Positions 37,767-50,565 of a DNA stretch of 64,000 nucleotides are shown piece by piece. The notes beneath the pieces were generated by a model. That model searched no databases. It worked only from the letters and a program-made list of their open reading frames with translations, and was not told where the DNA came from. Both the position numbers and the translations under genes were made by a program. Source of the DNA: Paralichthys olivaceus (lineage: Eukaryota > Chordata > Actinopteri > Pleuronectiformes > Paralichthyidae); NCBI RefSeq assembly GCF_024713975.1, contig NC_091111.1, positions 8,014,501-8,078,500 of the forward strand. The letters are read 5' to 3'. Every line of letters begins with the position of its first letter. Within the stretch, counting starts at the first letter, position 1.

Positions 37767-39029
37767 TTGCCATCAACATGCAGCAACCATCCAACAAGCT
37801 GCAGCAGACTCTGGAACATTTCCAATCCAGAGCTTAGCCTGCAGATCTGTAGTCTCAGTACTAGCCCACGCCTGGCCTGTCAGATCTAATCTCTTGGCTG
37901 CATGCCGTGAAATGGGGCTTATTAAGAGTTTAACTGAGATCAGCCCGACCCTGATCTGAAGCGTGTGGACGAAAAGGGAAATCGCTCACCTGAAAAATCT
38001 CAAAAATCTCAAGAACTTGGGTGGTATCGGGGTGGATATCAGTCACCATATCACAACGGCATGCTCTTCATTGCCTCCTGGCTCTGCTGTTGTATCATCT
38101 GCTAATGAGAAACCAAAAGAGAAAAGATGGATTTGAAGTTTCATTTGGAAGTGGTCCCAGTATGATATCTCTGAGGGCTTAAAGTGAGCAACTTCTGAGC
38201 CACATGCTCCCAAAACTCTTGTCTCCTCATATTACTCTCACGCTGTCTGTTTGCGTTTGAAGAATGAGACTGCTGACTTCATCCTCAGTGCAAATGATAT
38301 GTTTGAAAATGGCATTTTAACTTCATCCACTGCTCTGTCTCTACCAAATACTCTTAGAAAATACTTTTTTTTTTCAAATAACAGCAGGAGTGGATGATTG
38401 GCTGCTATTTCTTCACTTAGTCTGTCTCCAGACTTTGTATTCTGACGGAATTCAGAAATTCCAGGAAGACGCTGTGTCCTTGAAATTACATTCATACCTA
38501 AGATTTGCAAAAGCAAATATCACAGAGGCAAATTTCACAGAGAAGTAGTGCTGGCTGAATTATTTTTTGCCGTGCTGGTCTCATGGCTCTGGGCATGGTA
38601 ATATCTGCCTCTGGCTCAGTCAGTCTCTTGGATAGCGTTTGATCCACCACTTTGGTCCACACTAAAATATTTCAACAACTACTGGCTTGATTGCTCTAAC
38701 AATGTCTACAATGTTCACGCTTCCTTGATGATGAACCATACAGACTTTTGTTATTCTCCAATAATTCCTCCTCTACCTACACAAACAGTACATCGGTGGT
38801 CTTAAGTTAATGTCCCAGAAGGGCAATCAAAGTTGTTTCATCAATGATGAACAAACATTATTCCTATTGTAATAATAACAAACTGATGCTTATGTTCATG
38901 TTAAAGTCAAAACTAATTTAAAGCAGGATGAATTTACTTCATTCAAATTCAACAGAATAGCAGCAGACCCTTCTCACAGCAGACATTTTGACTTTTCAGT
39001 GCAGAGAAACATGGATGGCTCCATTACAT

Positions 39030-39335
39030 AGACTGCATATAAAGATGGATGACATGACTGCTCTGCAAAAGTGAAGCTGGAGCTGCAGCATAGGTCGTAA
39101 ACCCTGCCTCCTCCATGTTAGAAGATGGTACATGGACCAAACTAAAAACTCAAAAGTTTATGCAAAGTACATTTTTCTGAAAGATGATTTCTGTTAGGTT
39201 GTTCTTATCACACAAATGTTTATCAGAGTGCTATTTTTTCCAGTGAGTTTTGTTTAAATTGGTTATTTGACGCTATAAAAACAAGGTGAAACGTCATGAC
39301 AGAAAGCTGAGACTGACTCGAGATTGGTCTTCCAT
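39030..39335 (-). repeat. MITE-like repeat family A, copy 1 (reversed)
   Basis: It begins GACTGCATATAAAGATGGAT and continues with ATGGTACATGGACCAAACTA, GTTGTTCTTATCACACAAAT and CGCTATAAAAACAAGG. Its order matches the reverse complement of the 41866-42235 copy. It is nonautonomous and has no transposase. Confidence 0.65.
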
Positions 39336-40882
39336 GCAAAGAAGCAAAGTCTCACTCCTCATCCAATGATCTGTACAGTCTGAGTTCAAGGCCCCAGCTC
39401 AGCCAGACACACATTATTCACTCTCCCTGACCCTGTCCCATCACCAAATGGAGCTGAGCTAAGATTTGTGTTTATCAACCTTTGTCTGAGGCGCACATGT
39501 GTGTTCCCACAAGTACTGTAAACTTATGCAGTTCTCAGCAAGAAGATGGTCGATGGATGGTGAGGGTCAACGGGATGCTGATCGCAGGCCAAAATCAAAC
39601 CACATACGATATTTTCTTATAGTTTTCTCAGGCTAATTTGCTGTGGATGTGGCATGAGCACAGCGTGATGGAAAGCCAGATTTGAAATTTCAGGCAGGAG
39701 AGAGTAGGGAGCATTTTGACACTTTTATTACTTTGAATCATAACTCTGACTTGAATATTTTCTGTTCATCATCTGAAAATATGCCAATTTTCAGAGCCTT
39801 ATGTTTCTTAAACAGCTCAGATTTGCGGCTGAACATATTTCACAGTGATCCAGACTGACTTCAACATTGGCAATATTCAGTCTCATCTGGTGGTGTGACT
39901 ACAAAAGTGATGCACTGCCTGTAGCCTCCATTAAATCCAAACCAGGGTACCTGGTGTGACCTGGCACTAACTTCCTGTTGCTCCCATAAAACATTCAAAC
40001 CTTCAGATAACATTCGAGCAATGTATTTTATTCTCTATAATAGAAAAAGGATGACAAGTATCTCAAGTAAAAACACTAAGAAATTTTGCTCCACTTGCAC
40101 ACAGCAGAATATGTTTTCAAACTCAGGATAAAGCAACTTCTTTCCTCCATTTGTTCAAAGATTGGATTGCATTTTAGAGCAATCCCTTTTCTTCGGAAGA
40201 ACACAAACACGCACGGCCATATGCACGCGTGTGCGCAAACCCACACGCTGAAGAGGTTATGGGTAATTGAAAATGGGTTTGTGTTCAGTAGATGGATTTC
40301 CATCTTTCTCCGCTCAATTCCATCACAGGGATGAAGCGGGTCTCACCATGGCTGCCATGTGAAATACATCATGAGTGCAGAGAGAAAACGACTGATTAAT
40401 AACGGAACATGTCTCTTATATTTAGTATTTATGAAACACCTCCTAAAGGTTACATTCTCAGGCAGAACCTCTCTTTTTTAGGGTGAAGCAGAACAGGAAA
40501 GATTGACAGACATGTGACCGATCGTGTCATGAGAGGCATGAACCCATTATGTTGTCTGCAAATAAAATTGAACTCCACGAGCAGCTCAGATCCTGGGATG
40601 TCACTTTTTCCTTTTTTCCCCCCTATGTGTGCTCAAATGCACTTTGAAGAAAGATGAGACAAAGTGCGATGTGTGTTAAATCCTGTGCATGCTCAGGGTA
40701 CGCACCTGGTGCAAAACCACAGGACAGTAAAGCACATGAATGAAAGAGGTGACCAGTTATTTTTTTTGTGCTGCTTCCCTGCCTTGTCCTTCCCAGCCAG
40801 CTGAGTCAAAAAGACTCTGATTTTAATCAGTTTTTGAAGCCTGATACTGACAAAGCACCATGCAATGAACATGAAAGGCTCA

Positions 40883-40920
<38 letters not shown>
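40883..40920. repeat. (CA)19 microsatellite
   Basis: A pure dinucleotide tract; open frames across it are artefacts. Confidence 0.95.
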
Positions 40921-40923
<3 letters not shown>

Positions 40924-41263
40924 CCCCAAAAAGTCCCATTGGTCTCTAATGGAGAAGAGGAAAGAAGTGCCAGATTGTCTGTGGCATCTCCAGCACTTTT
41001 AAAGAGGAGGGGGAGGAAGAACAGGGGTCATGTTTGAATTATGAATCAGGCAATGGAGTGCAGCTCCCGTGTCTGTCTGAGGTTTTGCAAATTTTCCTTC
41101 CGGTGGCTGAGGCAGTGTCCACAGGTTCAATGTCGGACTGAGACGCTGGAGGAAAGACGGTCTTTCTTCTCCAAGTGCTCAAACAAGACACGAGAGTCTG
41201 AGGAGAAAGTATTGCAAAATAAACCTTACACACATGCCAAGAAAAATAGCCACAGAGACACTG

Positions 41264-41304
41264 CGGCGATGATGATGATGATGATGACAACAATGATGAT
41301 GATG
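41264..41304. repeat. (GAT)n microsatellite
   Basis: An interrupted GAT/ATG tract. It creates a methionine run in the 183-codon open frame 41041-41592, which is not a convincing gene. Confidence 0.9.
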
Positions 41305-41865
41305 CTTTATTGTTATATTACAGCAATGTTCTCTGAGTATAAGCAGAAGGTCAGACTCTGCTCTGATAAAAAAAAAGCCATTATGTGGAAGGGTGAGATG
41401 GTCCACTGGGGCTCAGCACTCATCATTGTAAAGGACAGTAGGCAGGTTGAGGCGTCCCAGGATGGCAATAACAAGCCACACAGGTGGAGACAGGTGTCGT
41501 TTGGGATGGGCAGGGCTCTGTGGCATTCGCTCCTCTGGCACAGACACAACACAATTAATTTTGTTCTGTCTTATTTTACCTTGAAATCCTGAACTGAAGC
41601 TGCAGGGAAGTGGAAAGCATGGACGTATAACGCAGCCTTACAAACAATGACAAACTGTAAATGTTATCGCTCTTTGGCGGTCACAGTTATTCCAGCAATT
41701 GAAAAGTAACGTCGGCACACTGTGTGACTTTAGAAAGAATGTGAGCATTCCAGAATCAGAGGCGTCATGTGTCACATCAGTGTCTTGTCCTGCAGTGACG
41801 GCTCTTCCTCTTACATGTCAACTCCGCTCTGCGACTAAAACTGTAACAGAGAGGTGGACGACGCG

Positions 41866-42235
41866 TCTCTACTTCCTCACACTGCCCAGAAGTTAAGCTA
41901 AAATAGTTCGGAATATGAATGCCGCCATCTTGTGTATTTGTAGCCTGTGTCTACGCAGAAGTGTTTGGCCAATCATGAATTAGTTTCAGCTGTCAATCGC
42001 AATGATTTTTCTATGTTTTTTATAGCATTAAATAACAAATTAAAACCAACCTTAGCACTTCAACAAACATCAGTGTGATAAGGACTACCCATAATGACAC
42101 AACAATCTTCGACTTTTTAGTTTGACCCATGTCCTGTCTGCTAACATGGAAGAGATGGGGTCTTTGACCTTTACTGCAATTATGGGGAGCTTTACTTTTG
42201 GTCCATGTTTATTCACCGTCTATGGTTTGTACCAT
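41866..42235 (+). repeat. MITE-like repeat family A, copy 2
   Basis: It contains GCCGCCATCTTGTG (from 41921), GCCAATCATGAATTAGTTTC, TAGCATTAAATAACAAATTA, ACATCAGTGTGATAAGGACT and, at the end, CCGTCTATGG, which is the complement of the CATAGACTG-type start found in this family in fish. Confidence 0.7.
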
Positions 42236-42484
42236 TTATACAGGACACCAAGGCAGAGTATAGACACGATCTACAGGCTCAGGAGATAGTGAGTCACAAT
42301 AGTCTCATGATGCACTTAATTATTTATCACAGTAATACATTGGGGTTTAATGAAGAGTGCACACTTGAGAAGTGTAAGTATGAAAATGGATTTAATTAGC
42401 AATTTATCTGCTGAAGATTGATTCTCTGTGGAATGATGAATGAAAATATAATCGGAAATAAGCAACTAGAATAACAGCCCTGTG

Positions 42485-42865
42485 GTTGTATGCCTCCGCC
42501 AACCAGTGCAGTTTCAGTCTACATACATTTATTTCCAGACTCCTATTTGGTCACTGTGACCTTTGACCACTGAAATCGGATCTGTTAATTTTGTAGTCCA
42601 AGTGACAACTGACCAGCAAATTCTAATCAGTTTATTTTTTAGTCCAAGTGAATGCACCAAATCTGAAGAAATTCCCTCAAGGCGTTCCTGAGATGCTGCC
42701 TTCACAAGGCAAAAATCGAATCAGTGCGGTCGCTGTGACCTTGACCTTTGACCTTATATGTTTGAAGAAAGTGTGAAGAAATTCCCTCAAGGCGTTCATG
42801 TACACAAGAAAGACAGACAACCTGAAAATGTAACGCCTCCTGCCAGTGGGTGTCGCCTGCACTGA
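42485..42865 (+). repeat. Interspersed repeat family G with short inverted ends
   Basis: It starts ATGCCTCCGCCAACCAGTG. It contains TGTGACCTTTGACCACTGAA, two copies of GAAGAAATTCCCTCAAGGCG (42666 and 42776 approximately), and GTGACCTTGACCTTTGACC. It ends AACGCCTCCTGCCAGTGGGT. This is a common teleost dispersed repeat, here with an internal duplication. Confidence 0.7.
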
Positions 42866-43233
42866 CGCTTAAAAAAGTTCAGGCTCAAGCCAGGATATTA
42901 GAATATCACTTACACGATGACTGGACCTATATAATGTGTGCATTAACTGTCTTGGTGCGATGAAGCATACACCATCTTACAACATTCTGAACACACACGA
43001 AGGCTTTTAGACTTTTTAACTGCTCATCTTTGCACGAACCTGTACAGAGTTACCGGGTTAATAAAGCGAAATGATGCAATTTCATGTGGGAGCCACCCTG
43101 TAGGAATATAAAGTGAAGGCGGGATGGAGTTTCTGGTTTTTAAGGCTTGACCCTGCTCCCTGGTGATACTGCATTCAGCGAGACAAGACTTCAGCTCATC
43201 CTAATTATTTCTAACTGATGGGCCAATCCATCA

Positions 43234-43314
43234 AGAGAGACAGTGAGAGAGAGAGAGAGAGGGAGGAGAAGGGAGGAGGAGGGAGGCGGAGGGAGACAGA
43301 GAAGAATGGGAAGA
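43234..43314. repeat. Purine-rich GA/GGA tract
   Basis: About 80 bases of almost pure purine on the plus strand (GA dinucleotides, then GGGAGGAG-type units). It may form triplex-prone DNA. It has no coding support. Confidence 0.85.
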
Positions 43315-45789
43315 AGTCATGCTGAGGCTCAACCGTGGATCTGTCCTTTCTGTGGTTTGTTCTTTTTCATTTGTCTCTTTCCCTTTCACATCTCTTTTCC
43401 TTACTCACTCACAGGTTTTTTAAAGGAGAGTAAACTTTAAAACATTAAAAAATACAATGCACTCCTTTACCACTGCATCATTTTCGACATTACAAATGCA
43501 CAGACAACTTATGTAGACTATTACCTTGCTTTGTTGCCAGAATAGCACAATCACCTGGCTGTCACATTTCCATTAACGCCAATTGGAGCCGATAAAAATC
43601 TGCATCTACTGCAGAGTCATTTGACCGGGTAGTGAATGCCAACTTTATCCATTCTCATTGCAAAAAACACCAGATGTTCTCGGGTCTTTGTGGGTTCTGG
43701 ACCAGTGGAAAAGGGGCTTTACTGTTCAGTGTGTTTGGTGCAGACTAAGTCAATAAACACAAATGTATGAGGTTGTCACTGTAATAGTTTATAAAGCAGG
43801 AGCATTACTTTCATGCTTCGTCAATGTGAATTCAGAAAACCTATTTAGTTTTATTCCTCATATGAGGATTCTGAGACAAATATCCTCAGCCCAGGCACAT
43901 GGTGTCATTAAATTCAGATTTATAAGATTGATATCAATACTTATCAAAACACTAACGCCCCCTTACGCCATCTAAGGCCCCAGGCGCCTCTTTGCCCCTC
44001 ATGAGGGGGAGATGGATAGACTCTGTGAATGGACAAGACTGTGAAAAAGACGAAAGGATAGGTAGAGAGAGGGAAAAAAATGTCCTCAGCCACAGCAGCT
44101 AAGTGCGATTCACTGTTGCGGCATTAGCTGACGTCTCCTGATAACAATGGTAAAGGATTAATCAGTATTCTCCGCACTAGTCCTTTATCACAGCCGCAAC
44201 TGTGGCCTTCCTCTAAAGGTAAGGTTAAAATGGAGATTACGCTTTGTTCCCGTGCACCTCCTCTAATGAACCTTATCTCCCCTCACTCCCCATCTCTTCA
44301 TTCTGTCTCGCTCACACAGAATTACACAGCTCCTGCCCTCCTCTCCCCTCTCTGGGGGAAAACAGAGAGAGAGGCTCTCCGCTTTGTGTGTCTCTCGGTT
44401 TAAATGCGATGGGGCAGTCACCCCGTCGTCTCCTTCACTTCCACTTAAGAGTCGTTCATACCTCGCAGCTGTCCCGTCCAATGTCTAAACCGTGTGTTCG
44501 CATTCTTAACTGAGCTCAGAATGCATCATGATCAGTTTGTGATTTCATGCAAAATGCAAAGATAAAATACACTTCTGTTATTCAGTTAACATTAATATAT
44601 CCTCACTAGAAATCCAATTTCTCTCACCAATTCAAACTTCTAGTCCAGTGCGATCAGTCAGTTACTCAGTTGCTCAGTTACTGTAGTTAGATATTAAAAC
44701 TTACAAACACCATTTGCTCACCTTTGAAATTGTGTTGTCAATTTGCTTGCTAAAAAGTGAACTCTTGCATCTGTATTATTCATGTTTGGGTTAAAATTAA
44801 TATTGAGAGTGAAAAAGCTTATCAGAAATATATTTGACCGATGGCAGCGTTCATATCTGTAATGTTTTAACTTCTTTTCTGAATAGTGGGAAGAATATAA
44901 CAGAACTCATATACAGTCTATGTTGAAACCCAATTTAGTCAATCACTAGTTTGAAACAACCTACAAAGAAGAATTATTAGGACATGATATTTCCACAGGA
45001 AACACAAATTATCAAAAGGCACCACCTCACTACCTGATTAACGTAATTTTTAACCAAGTAGTGAAATTCCAAGGAAACATTAGATTTTTGAGTTCTGCTC
45101 AAATAGCAGACGTATGGACAGATGCACGACACAGGATCCCCATATCCACCACATTATATGCTGGGGGATAAAAAATAAATGCACTCAACACATGATTTTT
45201 GATTCGTGATCAAAACCAATCCAGTGCTCATAAGTGCTAAAGGTAATACATGTCAAGCACCACTTCAAGAGGCCATTTAGCAAATGTCTTCAGGACCATT
45301 TCGGTCACACAAAGACAATTTAAAATGTGTAATCGTCGCCTTTGCTCATCTCTTCCCTCTCTCTTTTCATTTAAAGCAGCAGTCTTTACACTTGTATGTG
45401 CAGGAGGCAGAACTGTGTAACACTGAGATGGCATATCGTGCCATTCAACTTGAAGAGCCTCAAATACTTGTTAGTACATGAAAGTGGCATCTCGACGCTG
45501 TGATCCATCAACAGGCTGCTGAAGAGGAGTAGTGAGGAATCACAGGGAGGCAGATTTTTTTAGGGTTTCCTTTGAGACGGAGAACAAAGTGAAGCAGCTG
45601 AGGCAGCAACATGTATCCACATAAAAACTGTTGTATGTTAATGTCGTTCACTACTCTTACACCCACTTTCAGAATCAAATTATATAAGCATTCATTATAA
45701 TAATGTGATTTATGTGGTTTTCAAATTGACGTGTTTGTACTTCTGCAGATTGATAAACATGAACAGCATTGATGAAGGTAAATGTGGTG

Positions 45790-46020
45790 CAAAATGTGAG
45801 AGGTGTAGACTTGGTGTAAAATATTAAACATATGAACTGGACGTAGTATTAGATGACGTCTTGGATCTGCACATTTATCTGGATCTGCTCTAAAATGTAA
45901 CAAGTTCTTTCTTGAGTCATTCCCCCACGCCCCTCCATAAAACTATTTAGAATTAAGTAGAGCAGCGATGACAGTTTTGTGCAGACCCCTTTAAATTACA
46001 ATATACAGGAGGCTGCAATG
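45790..46020 (+). repeat. Repeat family F fragment
   Basis: TGGATCTGCTCTAAAATGTA and CAAGTTCTTTCTTGAGTCAT match, with changes, GGATCTGCACCAAAATGTAA and TGGGTTCTTCCCTGACCAAT of the 13.4-kb copy. Confidence 0.45.
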
Positions 46021-46324
46021 ACACCATGGTCAGAGAGGCCCTCACGAGGCCTCATACCACTACACTCTAAATGTCTGTGTGGTGTGTCTGAGATGGTGGG
46101 GGAGCAAGATTAAAATGATCATGAGTATCTGTGTGGATGGAGAGGGGTGGCTCCATGTGGGATCCCCAAGGCCTCTTTTGCCTGGGCCCCCAAAGATCTC
46201 TCGATCTTATACCCTCCACCCTCCAGCTACTCTCCCTCCATGCTTTCTAACTTTCACAGCTACAAGAGTAAGTTCTGTCAGAGAGCACAGTCACGAAATT
46301 ACATTTGTGAGTTTGAGAAGCTGT

Positions 46325-46480
46325 CATCACTGAGTTGTGCTGGTTCTGAGCAAACTTTCTTGAGACCGCACGTATGGTTGCACCTTCCTGGAGGAGCTGG
46401 ACTACCTGTGCAACCTGATCGGGCTGCAGATACCGCCTCATGCTACCAGTAGTGACAAGGACACCAGCAGAACACAAAAC
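46325..46480 (-). pseudogene. Remnant of a Tc1-like DNA transposon transposase
   Basis: The minus-strand frame contains MRRYLQPDQVAQVVQLLQEG followed by ATIRAVSRKFA, the N-terminal helix-turn-helix that recognises transposon ends in fish Tc1-like transposases. After about 45 codons the similarity stops. The catalytic DDE region is missing, so it is a dead fragment. I base this on remembered family sequence. Confidence 0.6.
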
Positions 46481-47101
46481 TAATAAACTAGTCAGGAAGG
46501 ATAAAGAGAGAGCAGCTGTCTGTGCAGGTGCAAAACCATTCCCTTTTTGGGGAGTTTGTTGATTTTGCTTCTCCTTTGCACCTGCTGTCACTTTAATTTG
46601 CACCAAAGCAGGTGAAACTGATTCATTATCACTCGTGCTTCCTAAATGGACAGATTGATATCCCTGAAATTTAACTGACTTGATGGAATCACAGCGGATG
46701 TGACAAATTAAGGAGTGTTTTATTTTCACTATAAATTATAAGTCAAGTGCAAACATAACTCAGAATCACAGGGTGTGGGGGGAGAACAAAGGAAGTTGCC
46801 AAGGAAATAAAATAAATATAACAAAACAAGTATTTACTACCGCTCAAACAAAACCACAAACACAAGGCCTAAGCTGATTATCTAAAGAGAGCTTCACTGA
46901 AATAAATACAACAGATGCTCAAGGTGCTGCACACAGGCTGAGGTCAGTGAGCACAAAGAGAAGGAGACTCAGGTGTGCTCCTTTTGTAGACCCCCCCCCC
47001 ACTGCTGGTTGGACAAGCTCTAATTAGTGGAGGAAGGAACCACTCCCATCTCACCTGTAGAGAAAACAGGGGGAGGAGCAGAGACAGCAGGAAGGGAAAG
47101 A

Positions 47102-47105
<4 letters not shown>

Positions 47106-47153
<48 letters not shown>

Positions 47154-47164
47154 CACACACACAC
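47106..47164. repeat. (CA)n microsatellite
   Basis: About 59 bases of CA with one AAAC interruption. Confidence 0.95.
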
Positions 47165-48638
47165 TTTAAGTTCAACTCACTTTGGTGTGAATAATTGATT
47201 CCAATTTTTTGTTCAACTTCCCACGTCAAGTCTGAAAGCTTTTTATCCTCATAAAAATACATCCCATTGCAAATGTGTTATCTTGATGAGGCGAAATCAA
47301 ATATGTAAAAGGTGTAATTTCTCAAACTAACCCTGAATATTTGAAATGCTGTAATTTGCCAAATTTTCATCATTAAAACTTTACAATACAAAAACATTTT
47401 CTTTCCTCTGTTGAGGCTTTGTGCTACCTTCTTATTTCTCCTGATGACAGTGCAGCCAAGGGCAGACACCTTGAATGATGTGGTTATTTTAGCTTTTACC
47501 TGTCTGCTCTTAAAAGGCAATGCTTCTCCGTACAAAGGCTCATCCTGGTGTTTTTATTGTTCCTCCATTAATTTGATGAATTCTCCTGCTATCTGCCGAG
47601 CCATGCATCACAAACAACATCAGGTGTGATGTGAATAAAATGTTGGAGCTAAAAGGAGAGGAGGAAGAAACCAGAAATACAGGCGCATATACAACATTGC
47701 CTTGGTGGTCACATGCACATGCTGTTACTGCTATAGTGTGGTCCTGGGCTGCTATCAGCAAATTGTGTCTCTTTATAACTGTCAGACTAGAGGACATTAA
47801 AGGACATTTTCCAGGTGAAAACATGTTGTTGTCACCTCATTTCTAGGATTGCAGACATGGCCTGATGAATTATTTAGAATAGATTAACTCTGTTATCGCT
47901 CTGCTTTAGATACTCTCTCAAATGTATCTGCTCTCATGATTCAATTTGCATAAAAAGAATAATATAAAAAAATAATTCTGCTTCTGCTTCGAGGGACATA
48001 TCTTTCATACATGCACTCTTGTTCCTACTGAATCTCTGAACAAACACTGACGTCATTTCTCTGCACGGATGCCCTCTCTAAGCCAACAGGCTTCAGATGA
48101 ATTCTAAATCACCCAACGTGCTTCACTCTCTCAGACCACTCAGATCCTGAGCTGGCATGTTGAATCTGTATGCACATCTGTCAGACCATCCCTGTCTCTT
48201 CTCTACCACCACCACCTCTCTCCCTCTCCCTGTGAACAACCCCCCCATCTCTCAGTCCCAGACTCATTTGATTTGGGGCGTAATCGCGGGTGCAGATCTG
48301 TGGCAGGGTGTGGAGAGGAGCGATTGCTGTGCTTCACTGAGTGCTGAGGTTGAGATAGAAGAGAGCAGTGCCCAGGAGACTCCGAGCTGCTGTGGCTGGT
48401 TACCTTGACTTGTACCTGGCTCTGAGCGCACTATAGTGCCAAAGGAAAGCCGAAGTTGGCTCTGCCAGTTTAAGTCTCTGTGTCTTTCTTCTTTCTCTCT
48501 TTCTTTTACTTCCCACTCTCTCTCCTGTGGTTGCATCTTTTTCTCCTTTGTCACCTGTCTCTGTCATTTCTCTCTTATTTCTTTTCCCCTCTCTAACTGC
48601 TTTTGTCCTCTATTTGACAATTGATCACCTGAAATGCC

Positions 48639-48640
<2 letters not shown>

Positions 48641-48670
<30 letters not shown>
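48641..48670. repeat. (ATCT)7 microsatellite
   Basis: A short tetranucleotide tract of the same unit as the one at 35719. Confidence 0.95.
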
Positions 48671-48679
48671 TGGGAATGG

Positions 48680-48895
48680 GCATCGAGATATTGTCTTCTT
48701 ATGAGTACCTGGTTTTTACTCCATTTAAATTTGTATATTCTTTTTTATATCTCTCTTAGATTATAAGTATTGCAATGTTACTTATTATTACTTTACTAAT
48801 GTTTATTAGTGACTGCCCTCTTGCTGTAATGTTGCACATTTCCCCACTGTGGGACTAATAAAAGATTATCTTACCTTATCTTAGATGTTCTTGTC
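48680..48895 (+). repeat. LINE-like 3' tail 3
   Basis: It ends CCCCACTGTGGGACTAATAA followed by AAGATTATCTTACCTTATC, the 3' terminus of a teleost non-LTR element. The ATCT tract at 48641 is adjacent. Confidence 0.6.
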
Positions 48896-49059
48896 TCTTT
48901 CTCCTCTCTCTAGACGAGCGTGCACTTTCAATTTGATGTGGACTTAGTTCCTTCAGATTTATTCTTGCTGGGGCTCGAGTTCCCAATTACCACGGCAGGT
49001 GCCTCCACTTTTTCGATTTCACATCCTCTTGGCTACAAACGTAAAAACCAAATATGTGT

Positions 49060-49450
49060 GAATGCTGACTGCAGACGAACAGTGGGAAGATTCTTTTAAT
49101 CAAGTAATCAAGTCCCTCGAGCTGCATAATTAAACTGTTAAAACCCTTGGTTCCGTGCCAACGTATTAAGGAGAGGTATAGTCTGTAATTATAGTCAAGA
49201 CACACAGAGTCTAAAGTTGAGTGCCAGTGGACAGAGTAAAATATAAAGCCAGCTCCTCTGGGACATTGAGACCCCAACAATTAAGTCTCAACATGTTACT
49301 TTACAGAGCGATCAGATACATTGGGTCATGAGGCTTAATTGCATGACATTGACATGCAAAGCTCTTCCTAAATTGGCCCCGATAAGAAATGAGCAGTTGC
49401 TGTGTGATAAATATTCTAAGTGAGTGTCTTTAGGTGAGGCAAATCTACAG
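49060..49450. other. Candidate conserved noncoding element 1
   Basis: A repeat-free stretch with CTTTTAATCAAGTAATCAAG, GCATAATTAAACTG and GGCTTAATTGCATGACATTG. Homeodomain-type cores are dense and coding capacity is absent. Support is composition only. Confidence 0.25.
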
Positions 49451-49639
49451 ACTCAGCTCCCTGCTCTCTGTTGTGGCCTTGAGATCCACACAGGAGGGGA
49501 AAAAAATTTGAGTCCGGTAGCAGTGGCTCCACAGGACACTCCAGACCTTCAAAGGAAATGATTTATTCAGGAAGTAAGTGTAGCACTGGGCCATGGGGCC
49601 TCCTCTGCCATCATTTAGGTGCATGCGCCTGCTTCATTT

Positions 49640-49960
49640 ATCCTCCCCCTTTTATTGATTAATTCATGGCCCTGATTAAATTTTCACAAGTTGCCAATTG
49701 TCCTTCACAACGTCTGACTCCCCTGTCGATTATGGGCCTGTGGGGACGCCTGCCCTCTTGGTAAGAGGCGAAAGCTCTGGAACGTTTACTCCCTCGTCAT
49801 AGACGGGGCTGGGCTAAAAGATCCCTTCTCTGAATATTTTACAAATTGCAGCCCATTATAATCTTTCCCTTTTTGAGTCACCCAGTGAGTTATTATTTAA
49901 ATATTGATGATATGGTAATTCATCAATAATTGTGGGCTGCTGGGATAACAGCCTAACATG
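49640..49960. other. Candidate conserved noncoding element 2
   Basis: A repeat-free stretch with TTGATTAATTCATGG, CTGATTAAATTTTCAC, CAGCCCATTATAATC and GGTAATTCATCAATAATTG. It contains many paired AT-rich cores separated by more GC-rich sequence, as in developmental enhancers. Not testable here. Confidence 0.25.
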
Positions 49961-50261
49961 TGGGCAAAGTAGAGTATCAATTAAGTAGTCAGTCAGTCTT
50001 TTCTTACTTAAGAGTCTGCAGTGATTCTGAATCAGTCAAAGATCATTTTGCTTCAAGTTGAGTTTTTAACAGACATTTTGACTCGGCAGAAAAGCAAGAA
50101 ATGAATGGAGCAGTCTGTCATTACATTCATTTCATCACGTCATCATTTGAAACATTGTTCTTGGCAGCATAAATGAACTGATCCCTGCTCAGTGCAAGAA
50201 ATGATAGTGTGGCAATGGACTAGCATTAAAAATATCACTCATCCAGCATCGATACTGTTCA

Positions 50262-50565
50262 TCAGGGTCGTAGGAAGACTAGAGCCAATCCCAGGTGACA
50301 TTGGGCAGTAGGTGGAGTACACCCTGGACACCAGTGCTGTCACATAAAGACAAACAAAAATTCAAGCTCGCTACAGGTACTTTAGAGTCTCCAATTAACC
50401 TAAGATCCATGTCTTTGGACTGCAGGTGGAAGTTAGTGGAGAAAACCCAAGCAGACAGGTTGAGAAAAGGCAAACTCCCTGGACCCTGGTCTTCTGACAG
50501 GTGTAAAGCCATAATCTTGCTGTGAGGTGACAATGCAAACCACTGCCCTTCCTTGCCACCCCCAT
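50262..50565 (-). repeat. Interspersed repeat family D, copy 2 (reversed)
   Basis: It reads AGAGCCAATCCCAGGTGACA, AGTCTCCAATTAACCTAAG, ATGTCTTTGGACTGCAGGTG and AAACCCAAGCAGACAGG, the reverse complement order of the 10.1-kb copy. Confidence 0.7.

Noticed and set aside
46079-46452. 84- and 101-codon frames near 46.1-46.4 kb
   Set aside because: They have no recognisable domain and overlap the transposase remnant on the other strand.
48264-48554. 96-codon minus-strand frame beginning MTKEKKMQPQERE
   Set aside because: Low-complexity charged sequence over a pyrimidine-rich tract; no splice context or family match.
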